This document shows positions 13,101-21,182 of a stretch of DNA of 21,597 nucleotides, in pieces (position 1 is the stretch's first letter; each line of letters starts with the position of its first letter). The notes under the pieces are model-generated. The model saw only the letters and a program-made list of their open reading frames with translations. It made no database searches and was not told where the DNA came from. Source of the stretch: an uncultured Christensenellaceae bacterium (GTDB lineage: Bacteria > Bacillota > Clostridia > Christensenellales > UBA3700); the NCBI GenBank assembly GCA_910588015.1, contig CAJUOK010000006.1, positions 62,424 through 84,020 of the forward strand, read 5' to 3'. A program made the position numbers and the translations under genes.

Positions 13101-13778
13101 ATGCTGCAAATTAATGATAAGAAAAACATTGTTAAGAGAGTTTTGATTGACTTTTTGATATTTGCGTTGTTGCTTGCAAGCGATTTGATATCAAAAGATA
13201 TAGTTATCAACAGACTGGATTTAAAGACGTATACAAGTTATGTGTTGGTTGATGGTATTTTTGCTATTTATCCGTGTTTTAACGACGGTGCGTCGTTTTC
13301 GTTTTTGTCGGGTAAAACGGGATTTTTGATAGCTTTGACGGCAATATTGATGCTTGTTTTGGCAGTTTTTGTTGTCATTAATTCAATCAAACGTCCCAAA
13401 ACCTCTTGGCTTTTCAGGTGGTCGATGATGCTTTTGATAGCGGGCGGTATGGGGAATCTCGTTGACAGAGTATTTTGCGACGGACTTGTGCGCGATTTTA
13501 TACAGTATCTGTTTTTGGACGGAATATTCGAGAAATTGTTCAATACCGGATTCGGCGTGGGCAACGTGGCGGATATATATCTTGTGCTTGGAATATTCTT
13601 GCTGTGCGCGTATATTGTATTTGACTACAAGGAAGGCGACTTGGGAATTTTTAAAATCAAAAAGCAGGAAGTTGTCGCCGATAACGCAGATGTGAGTTCG
13701 GAGCAAAGCTCGTCCGAAGCAAGCCAAAACAATTCTCAAGAAATTCCGACGGAAAACGACGGCGAAGTTAAACAATAA
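13101..13778 (+). CDS. lspA: lipoprotein signal peptidase LspA
   Basis: This aspartyl membrane protease removes signal peptides from prolipoproteins. It has four hydrophobic segments (about 12-28, 73-94, 106-119, 158-175) and the family motifs: CFNDGASFSFLSG (59-71), GGMGNLVDRVFCDGLVRDFI (115-134) with catalytic Asp132, and GNVADIYLVLG (154-164) with catalytic Asp158. A segment longer than usual lies between the two aspartates. After the last helix comes a hydrophilic tail (176-225) of S, E, N and Q that typical 150-170-residue LspA lacks. It begins three bases after the sepF stop. No good ribosome binding site is seen (AAGGA is 15 bases upstream), so translation is probably coupled to sepF. 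Confidence 0.93.
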   Translation: MLQINDKKNIVKRVLIDFLIFALLLASDLISKDIVINRLDLKTYTSYVLVDGIFAIYPCFNDGASFSFLSGKTGFLIALTAILMLVLAVFVVINSIKRPKTSWLFRWSMMLLIAGGMGNLVDRVFCDGLVRDFIQYLFLDGIFEKLFNTGFGVGNVADIYLVLGIFLLCAYIVFDYKEGDLGIFKIKKQEVVADNADVSSEQSSSEASQNNSQEIPTENDGEVKQ

Positions 13779-13817
13779 AACAGAGTAATCGACACATATA
13801 CAATAATTTTGGTAAAA

Positions 13818-14771
13818 ATGCAAGAATTTAACGATAATGACGATATTATGGAATACGGCGAGTCGAAGATTGCCGTCAGCGAGTCTGACGTAGGTTTGAG
13901 ACTTGACGTTTTTTTAGGTTCTTATTGCAAAGAGAGCCGTTCTCATATCAAAAATTTAATAGAAAAAGGCAATGTTACTGTCAATTGCGACGTTGTAAAA
14001 AAAGCCGGTTATACGCTCAAGCTCGGCGACGAAATTACCGTTATGCAAGAAGAAATCAAACAACTCGACCTTACTCCGAGAAATTTGCCTATAGATATTA
14101 TTTACGAAGACGACGATATCGCCGTTATCAACAAGGCGCAGGGAATGGTTGTGCATCCCGCCGCAGGTTCTTATGACAACACTTTGGTCAATGCGCTTTT
14201 GTATCATCTCAAATCGTTGAGTTCTATAAACGGCGTCGTTCGACCGGGAATAGTTCACAGGTTGGACAAAGATACGTCGGGGCTTTTGGTCGTGGCAAAA
14301 AATGATTTTGCGCATATATCTTTGCAACAGCAAATAGCGTCAAAATCCGCCAAGAGGTATTATTACGCGCTTGTCGACGGGGTTGTGAATAAAGACGAGG
14401 GCGTTATTCGCAACTTTATAGACCGCTCCTCTAAAGATAGAAAGCTTATGGCTGTGTCAAGGAATAACTGCGGAAGAGAAGCTATAACTCTGTATAAAGT
14501 TGTTGAAAGATTTCCAAATTACACTTTTATGGAATACGAACTTAAGACCGGTAGAACTCATCAAATTCGCGTTCATAGCAAGCATATGGGGCACACGGTG
14601 GTTGGAGATAAGCAATACGGCGGCAGTAATAAGTTTTGCTTAAATGGTCAGTTGCTGCACGCGCATAAATTGGTATTGACGCACCCGAGAAGCGGAGAAA
14701 TAATGACATTTTCGGCTCCGTTACCCAATTATTTTTTGCAAGTATTGAATGCTTTAAGAGGCGATAAATAA
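13818..14771 (+). CDS. rluD: RluD-family 23S rRNA pseudouridine synthase (YlyB-like)
   Basis: This 317-residue enzyme isomerises uridines in 23S rRNA. Residues 14-75 form an S4 RNA-binding domain (VGLRLDVFLGSYCKESRSHIKNLIEKGNVTVN). The catalytic domain has the signature GIVHRLDKDTSGLLVVAK (144-161) with catalytic Asp150, and the conserved GRTHQIRVHSKHMGHTVVGDKQYG and LLHAHKLVLTHP segments. Its position after lspA matches lspA-ylyB in Bacillus. I chose the ATG at 13818. A TTG at 13809 in frame adds three residues. Neither has a clear Shine-Dalgarno; a TATACAAT at 13797-13804 leaves open a very short leader. Which of several 23S sites it modifies cannot be told from sequence. Confidence 0.93.
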   Translation: MQEFNDNDDIMEYGESKIAVSESDVGLRLDVFLGSYCKESRSHIKNLIEKGNVTVNCDVVKKAGYTLKLGDEITVMQEEIKQLDLTPRNLPIDIIYEDDDIAVINKAQGMVVHPAAGSYDNTLVNALLYHLKSLSSINGVVRPGIVHRLDKDTSGLLVVAKNDFAHISLQQQIASKSAKRYYYALVDGVVNKDEGVIRNFIDRSSKDRKLMAVSRNNCGREAITLYKVVERFPNYTFMEYELKTGRTHQIRVHSKHMGHTVVGDKQYGGSNKFCLNGQLLHAHKLVLTHPRSGEIMTFSAPLPNYFLQVLNALRGDK

Positions 14772-14809
14772 AGTCGGTAAATATTGCCTTTGATTGAAGG
14801 AAGCAAATT

Positions 14810-15868
14810 ATGATAGAGAAAATAGAGAAATTAAAAAACAACATATTTGTTTTTATATGTATGGCGATAGGTTTGACATTTATTTCGATTCTCATATTAA
14901 ATGCGGTATCCGGCGCCGCTAAATCATTGGATATCAAGGAAAACGCAAATTTCGTCGAAGTTGAAGCGACTGTCGTAAGGTATGAGAAAGTATATGATTC
15001 TCATTGGGAAACTTATAGCAACGGCATAAATAAAAATCACGAAATAATTAATTATTGCACGATTTACGAATATGTAGCGCCCGACGGCGGAGTTTATTCT
15101 TCATATTGGCAAACAAGAATTAACACTGAAGAAGAAGCAAAACGACAAATAGGAATGAAAGTGACTGTTTACATAGACGACGAACTGAACTTGCAGACTA
15201 AATCTCTTGATTTTGACAGAAGCGGAGTTACAGTGGGGACGGTATTAGGGACGGTATTTTTGCTTTTCGTAGTTTGTCTTTTGATTGCCAGCGTGATTTC
15301 TATTAAGCGGTTGCGAAAATATCAAGAGATAGTAAGAAAATCAGACAAAAGTTTAGTAGAAAAAACGCGTAAACCTAAAAATTTTTGCACTTTACATTTT
15401 TTTATAATTACGGCTGCGATATTTGCCTGCGTCATTTCGATTTTTTCCGCGCGAGATATGGAGAAGAGCTATCAAACGTTTATAAACGCCGATTTTCAAG
15501 AAGTCGAAGCAACTCTTTATGAATATAAAGAATTTGAGAAAAACGGATTGCTATATTATGCGATGTTTTATAAATACGAGGCTCCCAACGGAGATGAGTT
15601 TACAGGTTTTTGGCAAAACGATATCAACAGCAAAGAAGACGCCGAAGCGGCTATCGGTAGCAAAGTCAAAGTTTATTACGACGAAAATGTCGGGTTTTTG
15701 GAATCGATGAACGATTTGCAAGAAATTCCCAAACCGGATACCGACTTTGTCGATATAGTAGTCCCCGTAAGCGTAGTATTGTTTGTCAATTCTCTCACGC
15801 GATTTATTATTTTTGCAATAAAAGATAAAAAATATTCGGCGCAACAACAGGGTGAGGCGCAACGTTAA
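14810..15868 (+). CDS. membrane protein with duplicated DUF3592-like extracytoplasmic domain
   Basis: This 352-residue protein is an internal tandem duplication. Each half is a transmembrane helix, a beta-rich extracytoplasmic domain and a second helix. Helices are at about 11-33, 139-165, 193-213 and 314-336. Domain 1 (48-132: FVEVEATVVRYEKV ... YEYVAPDGGVYSSYWQTRINTEEEAKRQIGMKVTVYIDDE) aligns with domain 2 (229-303: FQEVEATLYEYKEF ... YKYEAPNGDEFTGFWQNDINSKEDAEAAIGSKVKVYYDEN). This matches the DUF3592 pattern: V-x-A-T-V-x, Y-x-Y-x-x-P-x-G, G-x-x-V-x-V-Y-Y/I. Function is unknown. GAAGGAAG precedes the ATG; the gene follows rluD by 38 bases and may share its transcript. It converges on rqcH with only nine bases between stop codons. 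Confidence 0.75.
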   Translation: MIEKIEKLKNNIFVFICMAIGLTFISILILNAVSGAAKSLDIKENANFVEVEATVVRYEKVYDSHWETYSNGINKNHEIINYCTIYEYVAPDGGVYSSYWQTRINTEEEAKRQIGMKVTVYIDDELNLQTKSLDFDRSGVTVGTVLGTVFLLFVVCLLIASVISIKRLRKYQEIVRKSDKSLVEKTRKPKNFCTLHFFIITAAIFACVISIFSARDMEKSYQTFINADFQEVEATLYEYKEFEKNGLLYYAMFYKYEAPNGDEFTGFWQNDINSKEDAEAAIGSKVKVYYDENVGFLESMNDLQEIPKPDTDFVDIVVPVSVVLFVNSLTRFIIFAIKDKKYSAQQQGEAQR

Positions 15869-15877
15869 AATTGATTA

Positions 15878-17608
15878 TTAAGATTTAGAGAGATATTCTT
15901 TGCGCTCGTTTGGAATTACGGTGGCAGTCTTGTAGCTAGAATACAATACCATACCCAATTTTCCCGACGGGTGTCTTTTTAGATTGCGTCGGGGAGTGTA
16001 ATCGCATTGAATTTTACTTCCGCCGTCTTTTTTGCCCAAAGAATAAAATGCGGCTATCTCGCAACCGATTTGAATTACGCTGTCGGGTATTTCCCGTCCT
16101 TCTGCGAAGATAATGACGTGGCTTCCGTGAGCGTCTTTTGTGTGTATCCAAAGGTCGCCTCCGTTGGCGACTTTAAAGGTCAATTTGTCGTTTTGCAAAT
16201 TGTTTTTGCCAACCAAAATTACAAATTCGTCCACTTCGTAAGCAATGGGTTGAGACGGTTTGGTTTTTGTTTTATCTTTGCGTACTTTTTTGAGCGCGCC
16301 CAATGACATAAGTTCGTCTTCGAGTTCGGCTATTTCGTCTTTTGTAGAGCAAAGCTCTATGGCGGGGGCAATGGATTGAAGATATTCCAATTCCTGTTCC
16401 AACTTTTCTATTTGTACATTGACGGCAACGTAAGTTCTTTTGAGTTTGGCGTATTTTTTATAGTATGCTTGAGAGTTTTGCTGCGGAGTGAGCCTTTCGT
16501 CGAGTTTGATTTCGATTTCGGGGCAGTTTGGATTGTAATAATCCGTCACTTTGGCGATTTTGTCTCCCTTTTTGATTGCCCAAGCGTTGGATAAAATCAA
16601 ATCTCCCAGTTTTTTCATCTCTTCGGTATGACGACATTCGTCAAGCTTGTTTTTGTCTTTTTCAAGTTTTGTAAGCAATTTTTTGCGGTGAGAAGAGTAT
16701 GCTTTTTGCAAGAACTTGGTCTTTTCCTGTCTTCTTTCGGTTCTGTCTTTTTCCACCGTGCACATCACAACGGCTTCGTTGAGAGAGTTTACGCTTTTTA
16801 AGTTGTCGTATTCGGCGTATTTGACGGCAAAAAAATCTCCGCCGCTATCTTTTGAAATTAATGCGCACGGTGAGTATTTTGGGGAGTGCACAATATCGCA
16901 ATACTCTAAAAGAGTATTGGTCAAAGCGTTTATTTGGGCTTCGTTGAGACTGACTGCGTCGTTGGCAACTCCGCTTTCTATTACTATCTGTCTTGCCGTC
17001 GTAAGCGCGAGACCCGACACGTTGGATATTATGAATTTTGCCAAATCTGTGCCGTTATAGCCGCTCAAAAGCGTTGACATTTCTTTGACGTTTGTAGGCA
17101 AAAGCTTATTTTGCGGAGGCAATTCATATTTGGCGCCCGCAAGCAGACAGCGCTTTGTCAAGGTGTCGTAAGATACTTGCTTTAGTGTGTCTGATATGGT
17201 CGAATTTTCTTTTACCAACAAAATATTCGAATATCTTCCCATCATTTCTGCGATAAGTTTAAGTTTTACTTTGTCGCGCATTTCATTGTGCGCCGTAACG
17301 TCGAAACATACAATTCTGTCTTCGCCGAGCAGGGCAACTTCGTTGATAATTGCGCCTGTAAGATGTTTGCGAAGATGCATACAGAAAGAGGGCGCGGTCA
17401 TAGGATTTTGTTTTTTGTCTCCGTCGAGGTGTATTCTGGGATTATTGGCGTTGCAAGAAACCGTCAAAATTCTGTTTTGACCGCGATTGCGTATCAAAAG
17501 ACAGATTTCATCTTTTTCAGGCATATTTATTTTGTCTATTTTTCCGCCGTTTGCAAAATCGTTGATTTCGCTGACGAGCGCTTTGAGCGTTATATAGTCG
17601 TTGGGCAT
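15878..17608 (-). CDS. rqcH: RqcH (Rqc2/NEMF homologue, NFACT family), ribosome-associated quality control factor
   Basis: This 576-residue protein binds stalled 50S-peptidyl-tRNA complexes and drives alanine tailing of nascent chains; family members were earlier named fibronectin-binding protein A. Order of domains: NFACT-N (about 1-170, with MHLRKHLTGAIINEV and the key Asp97-Arg98 pair in GEDRIVCFDV), a middle HhH region (about 190-260), a coiled coil (about 280-420, charged KLEKDKNKLDECRH... and LKRTYVAVNVQIEKLEQELEYL), and NFACT-R at 455-565 (GGDLWIHTKDAHGSHVII, 483-500). AGAGGA precedes the ATG at 17608; an in-frame ATG at 17641 lacks a site and falls inside a leader hairpin, so I reject it. 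The leader has a GCCGAA/TTCGGC hairpin (17623-17637) and a weak TTGACG-17-TCTATG promoter candidate. It converges with the DUF3592-like gene. Confidence 0.95.
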   Translation of the reverse strand: MPNDYITLKALVSEINDFANGGKIDKINMPEKDEICLLIRNRGQNRILTVSCNANNPRIHLDGDKKQNPMTAPSFCMHLRKHLTGAIINEVALLGEDRIVCFDVTAHNEMRDKVKLKLIAEMMGRYSNILLVKENSTISDTLKQVSYDTLTKRCLLAGAKYELPPQNKLLPTNVKEMSTLLSGYNGTDLAKFIISNVSGLALTTARQIVIESGVANDAVSLNEAQINALTNTLLEYCDIVHSPKYSPCALISKDSGGDFFAVKYAEYDNLKSVNSLNEAVVMCTVEKDRTERRQEKTKFLQKAYSSHRKKLLTKLEKDKNKLDECRHTEEMKKLGDLILSNAWAIKKGDKIAKVTDYYNPNCPEIEIKLDERLTPQQNSQAYYKKYAKLKRTYVAVNVQIEKLEQELEYLQSIAPAIELCSTKDEIAELEDELMSLGALKKVRKDKTKTKPSQPIAYEVDEFVILVGKNNLQNDKLTFKVANGGDLWIHTKDAHGSHVIIFAEGREIPDSVIQIGCEIAAFYSLGKKDGGSKIQCDYTPRRNLKRHPSGKLGMVLYSSYKTATVIPNERKEYLSKS

Positions 17609-17622
17609 ATTAATTCCTCTGT

Positions 17623-17637
17623 ATGCCGAATTATTCG
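17623..17637 (-). repeat. small perfect hairpin in the rqcH leader
   Basis: GCCGAA-TTA-TTCGGC, a 6-base perfect stem with a 3-base loop, 15 bases upstream of the rqcH start. It lacks a T-run and so is not a terminator on either strand. Confidence 0.4.
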
Positions 17638-17729
17638 GCAAAACATAGACGGTTTTTATGAATTTGCGTCAAGTATTGATATATATTTATATTTATTATA
17701 AATTATAGCTCAAATTATTGCAATAATAA

Positions 17730-17758
17730 TTGCATTATTTTAATTTGTGTGCTAAAAT
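17730..17758 (+). promoter_or_regulatory. sigma-A promoter (extended -10) of tig
   Basis: TTGCAT at 17730-17735, 17 bases, TAAAAT at 17753-17758, with TG at 17750-17751 giving an extended -10. Start near 17765; AGGAGA at 17790-17795 is the ribosome binding site. Confidence 0.7.
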
Positions 17759-17805
17759 CTATTAAGCACTTATAAGAATATAATTTTTTAGGAGACATAA
17801 ATCAA

Positions 17806-19092
17806 ATGAATTACACAGTAGAAAACCTCGAAAAAAATAAGGCGAAAATCACTGTCAAGGTTGACTCTAAAGATTGGCAGAACGCTCTTCAAAAGGCGTA
17901 TGAAAAGACAAAAAACAAGTATCAAATCGGCGGTTTCAGAAAGGGACACGTTCCGTATAAAGTAATAGTAAACGCTTACGGCATAGAAGTGTTCGTAAAC
18001 GACGCATTGGATATTATTTTGCCTCAGGAGTACGGCAAAGTTCTCGACCAAGAAAAGGATATCGAGCCTGTCGATACTCCCGAAGTGGGTATCAACGCTA
18101 TCAGCGACGCTACGTTGGAATTCACGTTGACTGTGCAATGCAAACCGGATTTTACGTTGGGAAAATACACCGGATTGGAAATAACCAGAGATAAAGTCGA
18201 AGTGAGCGACGAAGAAGTAATGACTGAAATCAATGCAAAACTTGACGAAGCCGGCGCTTGGATACCCGTTGTGGACAGACCTGCAAAGAACGGAGACCAA
18301 GTTATCATAGATTACAGCGGAAGCGTGGACGGCGTTAAATTCGACGGCGGTACGGCTGAAAAACAGACGCTTTTGCTTGGCAGCGGCAATTTTATTCCCG
18401 GATTCGAAGCGCAAGTTGAGGGTATGAATATCGGCGAAGACAGAGATATAAAAGTTACTTTCCCGCAAGAATATCACGAGAAAACTTTGGCGGGCAAAGA
18501 AGCTGTTTTTGCAATAAAACTTCACGAGATTAACGTCAAAGAAGTTCCCGCTCTTGACGACGAGTCGGTAAAGGATATTTCGGAATTCGACAGCGTGGAC
18601 GAATACAAAGCAAACGTCAGAAAGAATATTGAGGACAAAAAGAACGCGGAAGCCGATTCAAAACTCGAAAACGACCTCATTCAAATGATTGCCGATGACA
18701 GCAAGGTTGAGATTCCGCAATGTATGATAGACCAGCAGGTTGACGATATGGTGCAAGAATTTGAGCAGAGATTGCAATATCAAGGTCTCAATGCCAAAGA
18801 TTACTATAAATACACGGGTATGACTCAAGATAAACTCAAAGAAGGTTATAAAGAGAATGCCGCTAAAACCGTCAAAATGAGACTTACGCTCGAAGCTTTG
18901 CTCAAGGCAATTCAAATCCCAGTTTCGGAAGAAGACGTCGACGATAAAATTTCCGAAATGGCGAAGAGCGCAGGCAAGACCTTCGAAGAATATAAGGGAT
19001 ATATCAACGAGCAGTACAGAGAGTATTTGAAGAGAGATATTATCACGTCTAAATTATTCGAGTATCTCAAAAACAACAATACAATCAAATAA
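17806..19092 (+). CDS. tig: trigger factor, ribosome-associated chaperone and prolyl isomerase
   Basis: This 428-residue protein is full length. The N-terminal ribosome-binding domain has the signature GFRKGHVP (43-50), which docks on L23 at the exit tunnel. The central FKBP-type prolyl isomerase domain lies at about 162-243 (NGDQVIIDYSGSVDGVKF, LLLGSGNFIPGFEAQVEGMNIGEDRDIKVTFPQEYHEKTLAGKEAVFAIKLHEI). The C-terminal substrate-binding helical arms follow from about 250 (NIEDKKNAEADSKLENDLIQMI ... MIDQQVDDMVQEFEQRL). It opens the tig-clpP-clpX-lon series, conserved in many bacteria, though separated from clpP by 145 bases of structured leader. Confidence 0.97.
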   Translation: MNYTVENLEKNKAKITVKVDSKDWQNALQKAYEKTKNKYQIGGFRKGHVPYKVIVNAYGIEVFVNDALDIILPQEYGKVLDQEKDIEPVDTPEVGINAISDATLEFTLTVQCKPDFTLGKYTGLEITRDKVEVSDEEVMTEINAKLDEAGAWIPVVDRPAKNGDQVIIDYSGSVDGVKFDGGTAEKQTLLLGSGNFIPGFEAQVEGMNIGEDRDIKVTFPQEYHEKTLAGKEAVFAIKLHEINVKEVPALDDESVKDISEFDSVDEYKANVRKNIEDKKNAEADSKLENDLIQMIADDSKVEIPQCMIDQQVDDMVQEFEQRLQYQGLNAKDYYKYTGMTQDKLKEGYKENAAKTVKMRLTLEALLKAIQIPVSEEDVDDKISEMAKSAGKTFEEYKGYINEQYREYLKRDIITSKLFEYLKNNNTIK

Positions 19093-19150
19093 TTGACAAA
19101 ATATCGGTATTAAGACGGTAATATTATTGAAAAAACACGCAAATAATTAA

Positions 19151-19208
19151 GTGTGGACTTGGATATCGACATAATTATAAGTCCGACACTCAAAATGTCG
19201 GACTTCAT
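19151..19208 (+). promoter_or_regulatory. competing hairpins (attenuator-like) between tig and clpP
   Basis: Three segments: A, GTGTGGACTT (19151-19160); B, AAGTCCGACAC (19179-19189); C, TGTCGGACTT (19196-19205). B pairs perfectly with C (10 bases, 7-base loop) and, with one bulge, with A. The two pairings exclude each other. The B-C hairpin is followed by only a weak T-rich stretch (TTCATATTTG), so it may terminate poorly or act on stability. A TTGACA at 19093-19098 with TAATAT 20 bases downstream is a suboptimal clpP promoter candidate. No CtsR heptad repeat is seen. Confidence 0.5.
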
Positions 19209-19237
19209 ATTTGAAATAAATTTTGGAGGTAAAGGCA

Positions 19238-19828
19238 ATGAAAGCAACATTGGTGCCCAACGTAATTGACAGAACGGAAAACGGAGAAAGAGCTTACGAT
19301 ATATATTCCAGATTGTTGGAAGATAGAATAGTTTTTATCACGGGAGAGATAAACGACGCGCTTGCGAATACCGTCGTTGCCCAATTGATATACTTGGAAG
19401 CTAAAGACGCTACAAAAGACATCAGTCTTTATATAAACAGTCCGGGAGGAAGCGTGACCGCGGGTATGGCGATATACGATACGATGAACTATATCAAATG
19501 CGACGTAAGTACGATTTGCATAGGTATGGCGGCTTCTATGGGCGCGTTCTTGCTATCCTCGGGGGCAAAGGGAAAAAGATTTGTTTTGCCCAACAGCGAA
19601 GTTATGATTCATCAACCGTTGGGAGGAGCAAGCGGTCAAGCTACCGAAATTCAAATCCTTGCCAATCATATTCAAAAAACAAAAGAAAAACTTACCAAAA
19701 TTCTTGCAAAAAACAGCGGTCAGCCTTTTGAAAAAGTGCTTGCCGATTGCGAGAGAGATAATTATATGTCTGCGGAAGAAGCTCTTGAATACGGGCTTGT
19801 GGACAAAATTTTTTATGAGAGAGGTTGA
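19238..19828 (+). CDS. clpP: ATP-dependent Clp protease proteolytic subunit ClpP
   Basis: This 196-residue serine peptidase forms the 14-mer chamber used by ClpX and other Clp ATPases. The catalytic triad is complete: Ser100 in GMAASMGAFLL, His125 in VMIHQPLGG and Asp174 in CERDNYMS. Other signatures are SLYINSPGGSVTAGMAIYDTM and NPGQ-like NSGQPFEKVLADCERD. The N-terminus LVPNVIDRTENGERAYDIYSRLL matches the mature axial-loop region, so there is little propeptide. The start at 19238 is fixed by GGAGGT at 19225-19230; an in-frame ATG at 19223 overlaps that site. The stop overlaps the region of the clpX ribosome binding site, so clpX translation is likely coupled. Competing hairpins lie upstream. 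Confidence 0.98.
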   Translation: MKATLVPNVIDRTENGERAYDIYSRLLEDRIVFITGEINDALANTVVAQLIYLEAKDATKDISLYINSPGGSVTAGMAIYDTMNYIKCDVSTICIGMAASMGAFLLSSGAKGKRFVLPNSEVMIHQPLGGASGQATEIQILANHIQKTKEKLTKILAKNSGQPFEKVLADCERDNYMSAEEALEYGLVDKIFYERG

Positions 19829-19830
19829 GT

Positions 19831-21066
19831 TTGGAAACTAAAAGAAAGTGTATACTTTGCGGCAGAGTGCTGTATGAAGACGTTGAGTTTATTATTCCGG
19901 GCGCAGAACCGGACGCAGGAATATGCTACGACTGTGTGGCTACTTGCGTAAATTTGATTAAAAAAGAGAGTTTGAATCTTGCGGTAAAAGAAAAAGAGGA
20001 GAATTCTAAAGAACTCAATCTCTTAAAGCCGCGCGAAATAAAAGAAAAGCTCGACGAGTATATAATAGGTCAAGACAACGCAAAAAAAGTGCTTTCCGTG
20101 GCAGTTTATAACCATTATAAGCGCATTAACTATAAAGACAGCGACGTTGAATTGGATAAGAGCAATATACTTATGCTCGGACCAACGGGCAGCGGTAAGA
20201 CCTTGCTTGCAAAGACTCTCGCAAAGATACTCAACGTTCCCTTTGCGGTAGCCGACGCGACGACGCTTACAGAGGCGGGATACGTGGGCGAGGACGTTGA
20301 GAACGTATTGCTTAAACTTATTCAAGCCGCCGATTACGACATAGAAAAAGCTCAACTGGGAATTATCTATATCGACGAGATAGACAAGCTTGCCAGCAAA
20401 GGCGAAAATATGTCTATCACAAGAGACGTGTCGGGAGAGGGCGTACAGCAGGCGCTTTTGAAAATTATCGAAAGCACTTTGGCAAGCGTACCTCCTCAAG
20501 GCGGTAGAAAACATCCTCAACAGGAATGTATTCAAATAGATACGACCAACATACTGTTTATTTGCGGCGGAGCGTTCGTGGGTCTCGATAAGATAATTGA
20601 CAAGCGTCTTGACGGTTCTTCGTTGGGATTCGGCGCAAAAGTACGCGATAATAAAAAGGTGAGTTACGGAGAAATCATTAGCGATATAAAGCCCGACGAT
20701 TTAATCAAATTCGGTCTTATTCCCGAGTTTGTAGGCAGAATCCCCATTGTCGTGGGACTGGACGCGTTGGATGAAAACGCGTTGGTAAAAATACTCACCG
20801 AGCCTAAAAACGCCGTAATTCGTCAATACAAGAAGCTGTTTGAGATTGACGGAGTTCAAGTGGAATTCGAAGACGATGCGTTGGTTGAGGTGGCTAAAAT
20901 GGCAATAAAACTCAAGACGGGAGCAAGAGGATTGAGGTCTGTGCTTGAAAGTATAATGCTTGAGCTTATGTACGACGTGCCCACCGATAAGACGATAGAA
21001 AAAGTAATCATTACAAAAGACGTTGTTATCGGAGAAAAGAAACCTACTTTAATTAAAATACAATAA
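19831..21066 (+). CDS. clpX: ATP-dependent Clp protease ATP-binding subunit ClpX
   Basis: This AAA+ unfoldase of 411 residues feeds substrates to ClpP. The N-terminal zinc-binding domain has Cys7, Cys10, Cys32 and Cys35 (CILCG and CYDC). Walker A is GPTGSGKT (117-124), Walker B is IIYIDEIDK (178-186), the pore-loop GYVG is at 150-153, GGRKHP is the second pore loop, LGFGAK is the ClpP-binding IGF-type loop, and TGARGLRS is sensor 2. The start is a TTG: AGAGG at 19820-19824 lies six bases before TTG 19831. A TTG at 19825 overlaps the clpP stop codon but lies with no spacing behind that site, so I reject it. It is tightly coupled to clpP, with lon following 116 bases later. Confidence 0.97.
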   Translation: METKRKCILCGRVLYEDVEFIIPGAEPDAGICYDCVATCVNLIKKESLNLAVKEKEENSKELNLLKPREIKEKLDEYIIGQDNAKKVLSVAVYNHYKRINYKDSDVELDKSNILMLGPTGSGKTLLAKTLAKILNVPFAVADATTLTEAGYVGEDVENVLLKLIQAADYDIEKAQLGIIYIDEIDKLASKGENMSITRDVSGEGVQQALLKIIESTLASVPPQGGRKHPQQECIQIDTTNILFICGGAFVGLDKIIDKRLDGSSLGFGAKVRDNKKVSYGEIISDIKPDDLIKFGLIPEFVGRIPIVVGLDALDENALVKILTEPKNAVIRQYKKLFEIDGVQVEFEDDALVEVAKMAIKLKTGARGLRSVLESIMLELMYDVPTDKTIEKVIITKDVVIGEKKPTLIKIQ

Positions 21067-21072
21067 TATACA

Positions 21073-21127
21073 ATTCTCTAGAATACGAATAATAGTTTTG
21101 ATTATTCGTATTCTTTAAAAGAGAGAA
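21073..21127 (+). terminator. nested hairpin, probable terminator between clpX and lon
   Basis: An inner 14-base stem AGAATACGAATAAT / ATTATTCGTATTCT (21080-21093 with 21101-21114) surrounds a 7-base loop. An outer stem ATTCTCT / AGAGAAT (21073-21079 with 21122-21128) is separated by TTAAAAG on the 3' side only. Only a short T-tract (TTCTTTA) follows the inner stem, so termination may be partial. Confidence 0.55.
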
Positions 21128-21182
21128 TATTGGAATTGTCTTGCTTTGATAAATGCGGACAATGATTTTGCAAAGGAGAAAT

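Noticed and set aside
17606..17641. Upstream ATG (17641) as rqcH start
   Set aside because: No ribosome site precedes it and the extension MPNNSAYRGIN overlaps the leader hairpin; AGAGGA fits the ATG at 17608.
19093..19124. TTGACA ... TAATAT as a firm clpP promoter
   Set aside because: The spacer is 20 bases, outside the usual 16-18, so it is mentioned only as a weak candidate.
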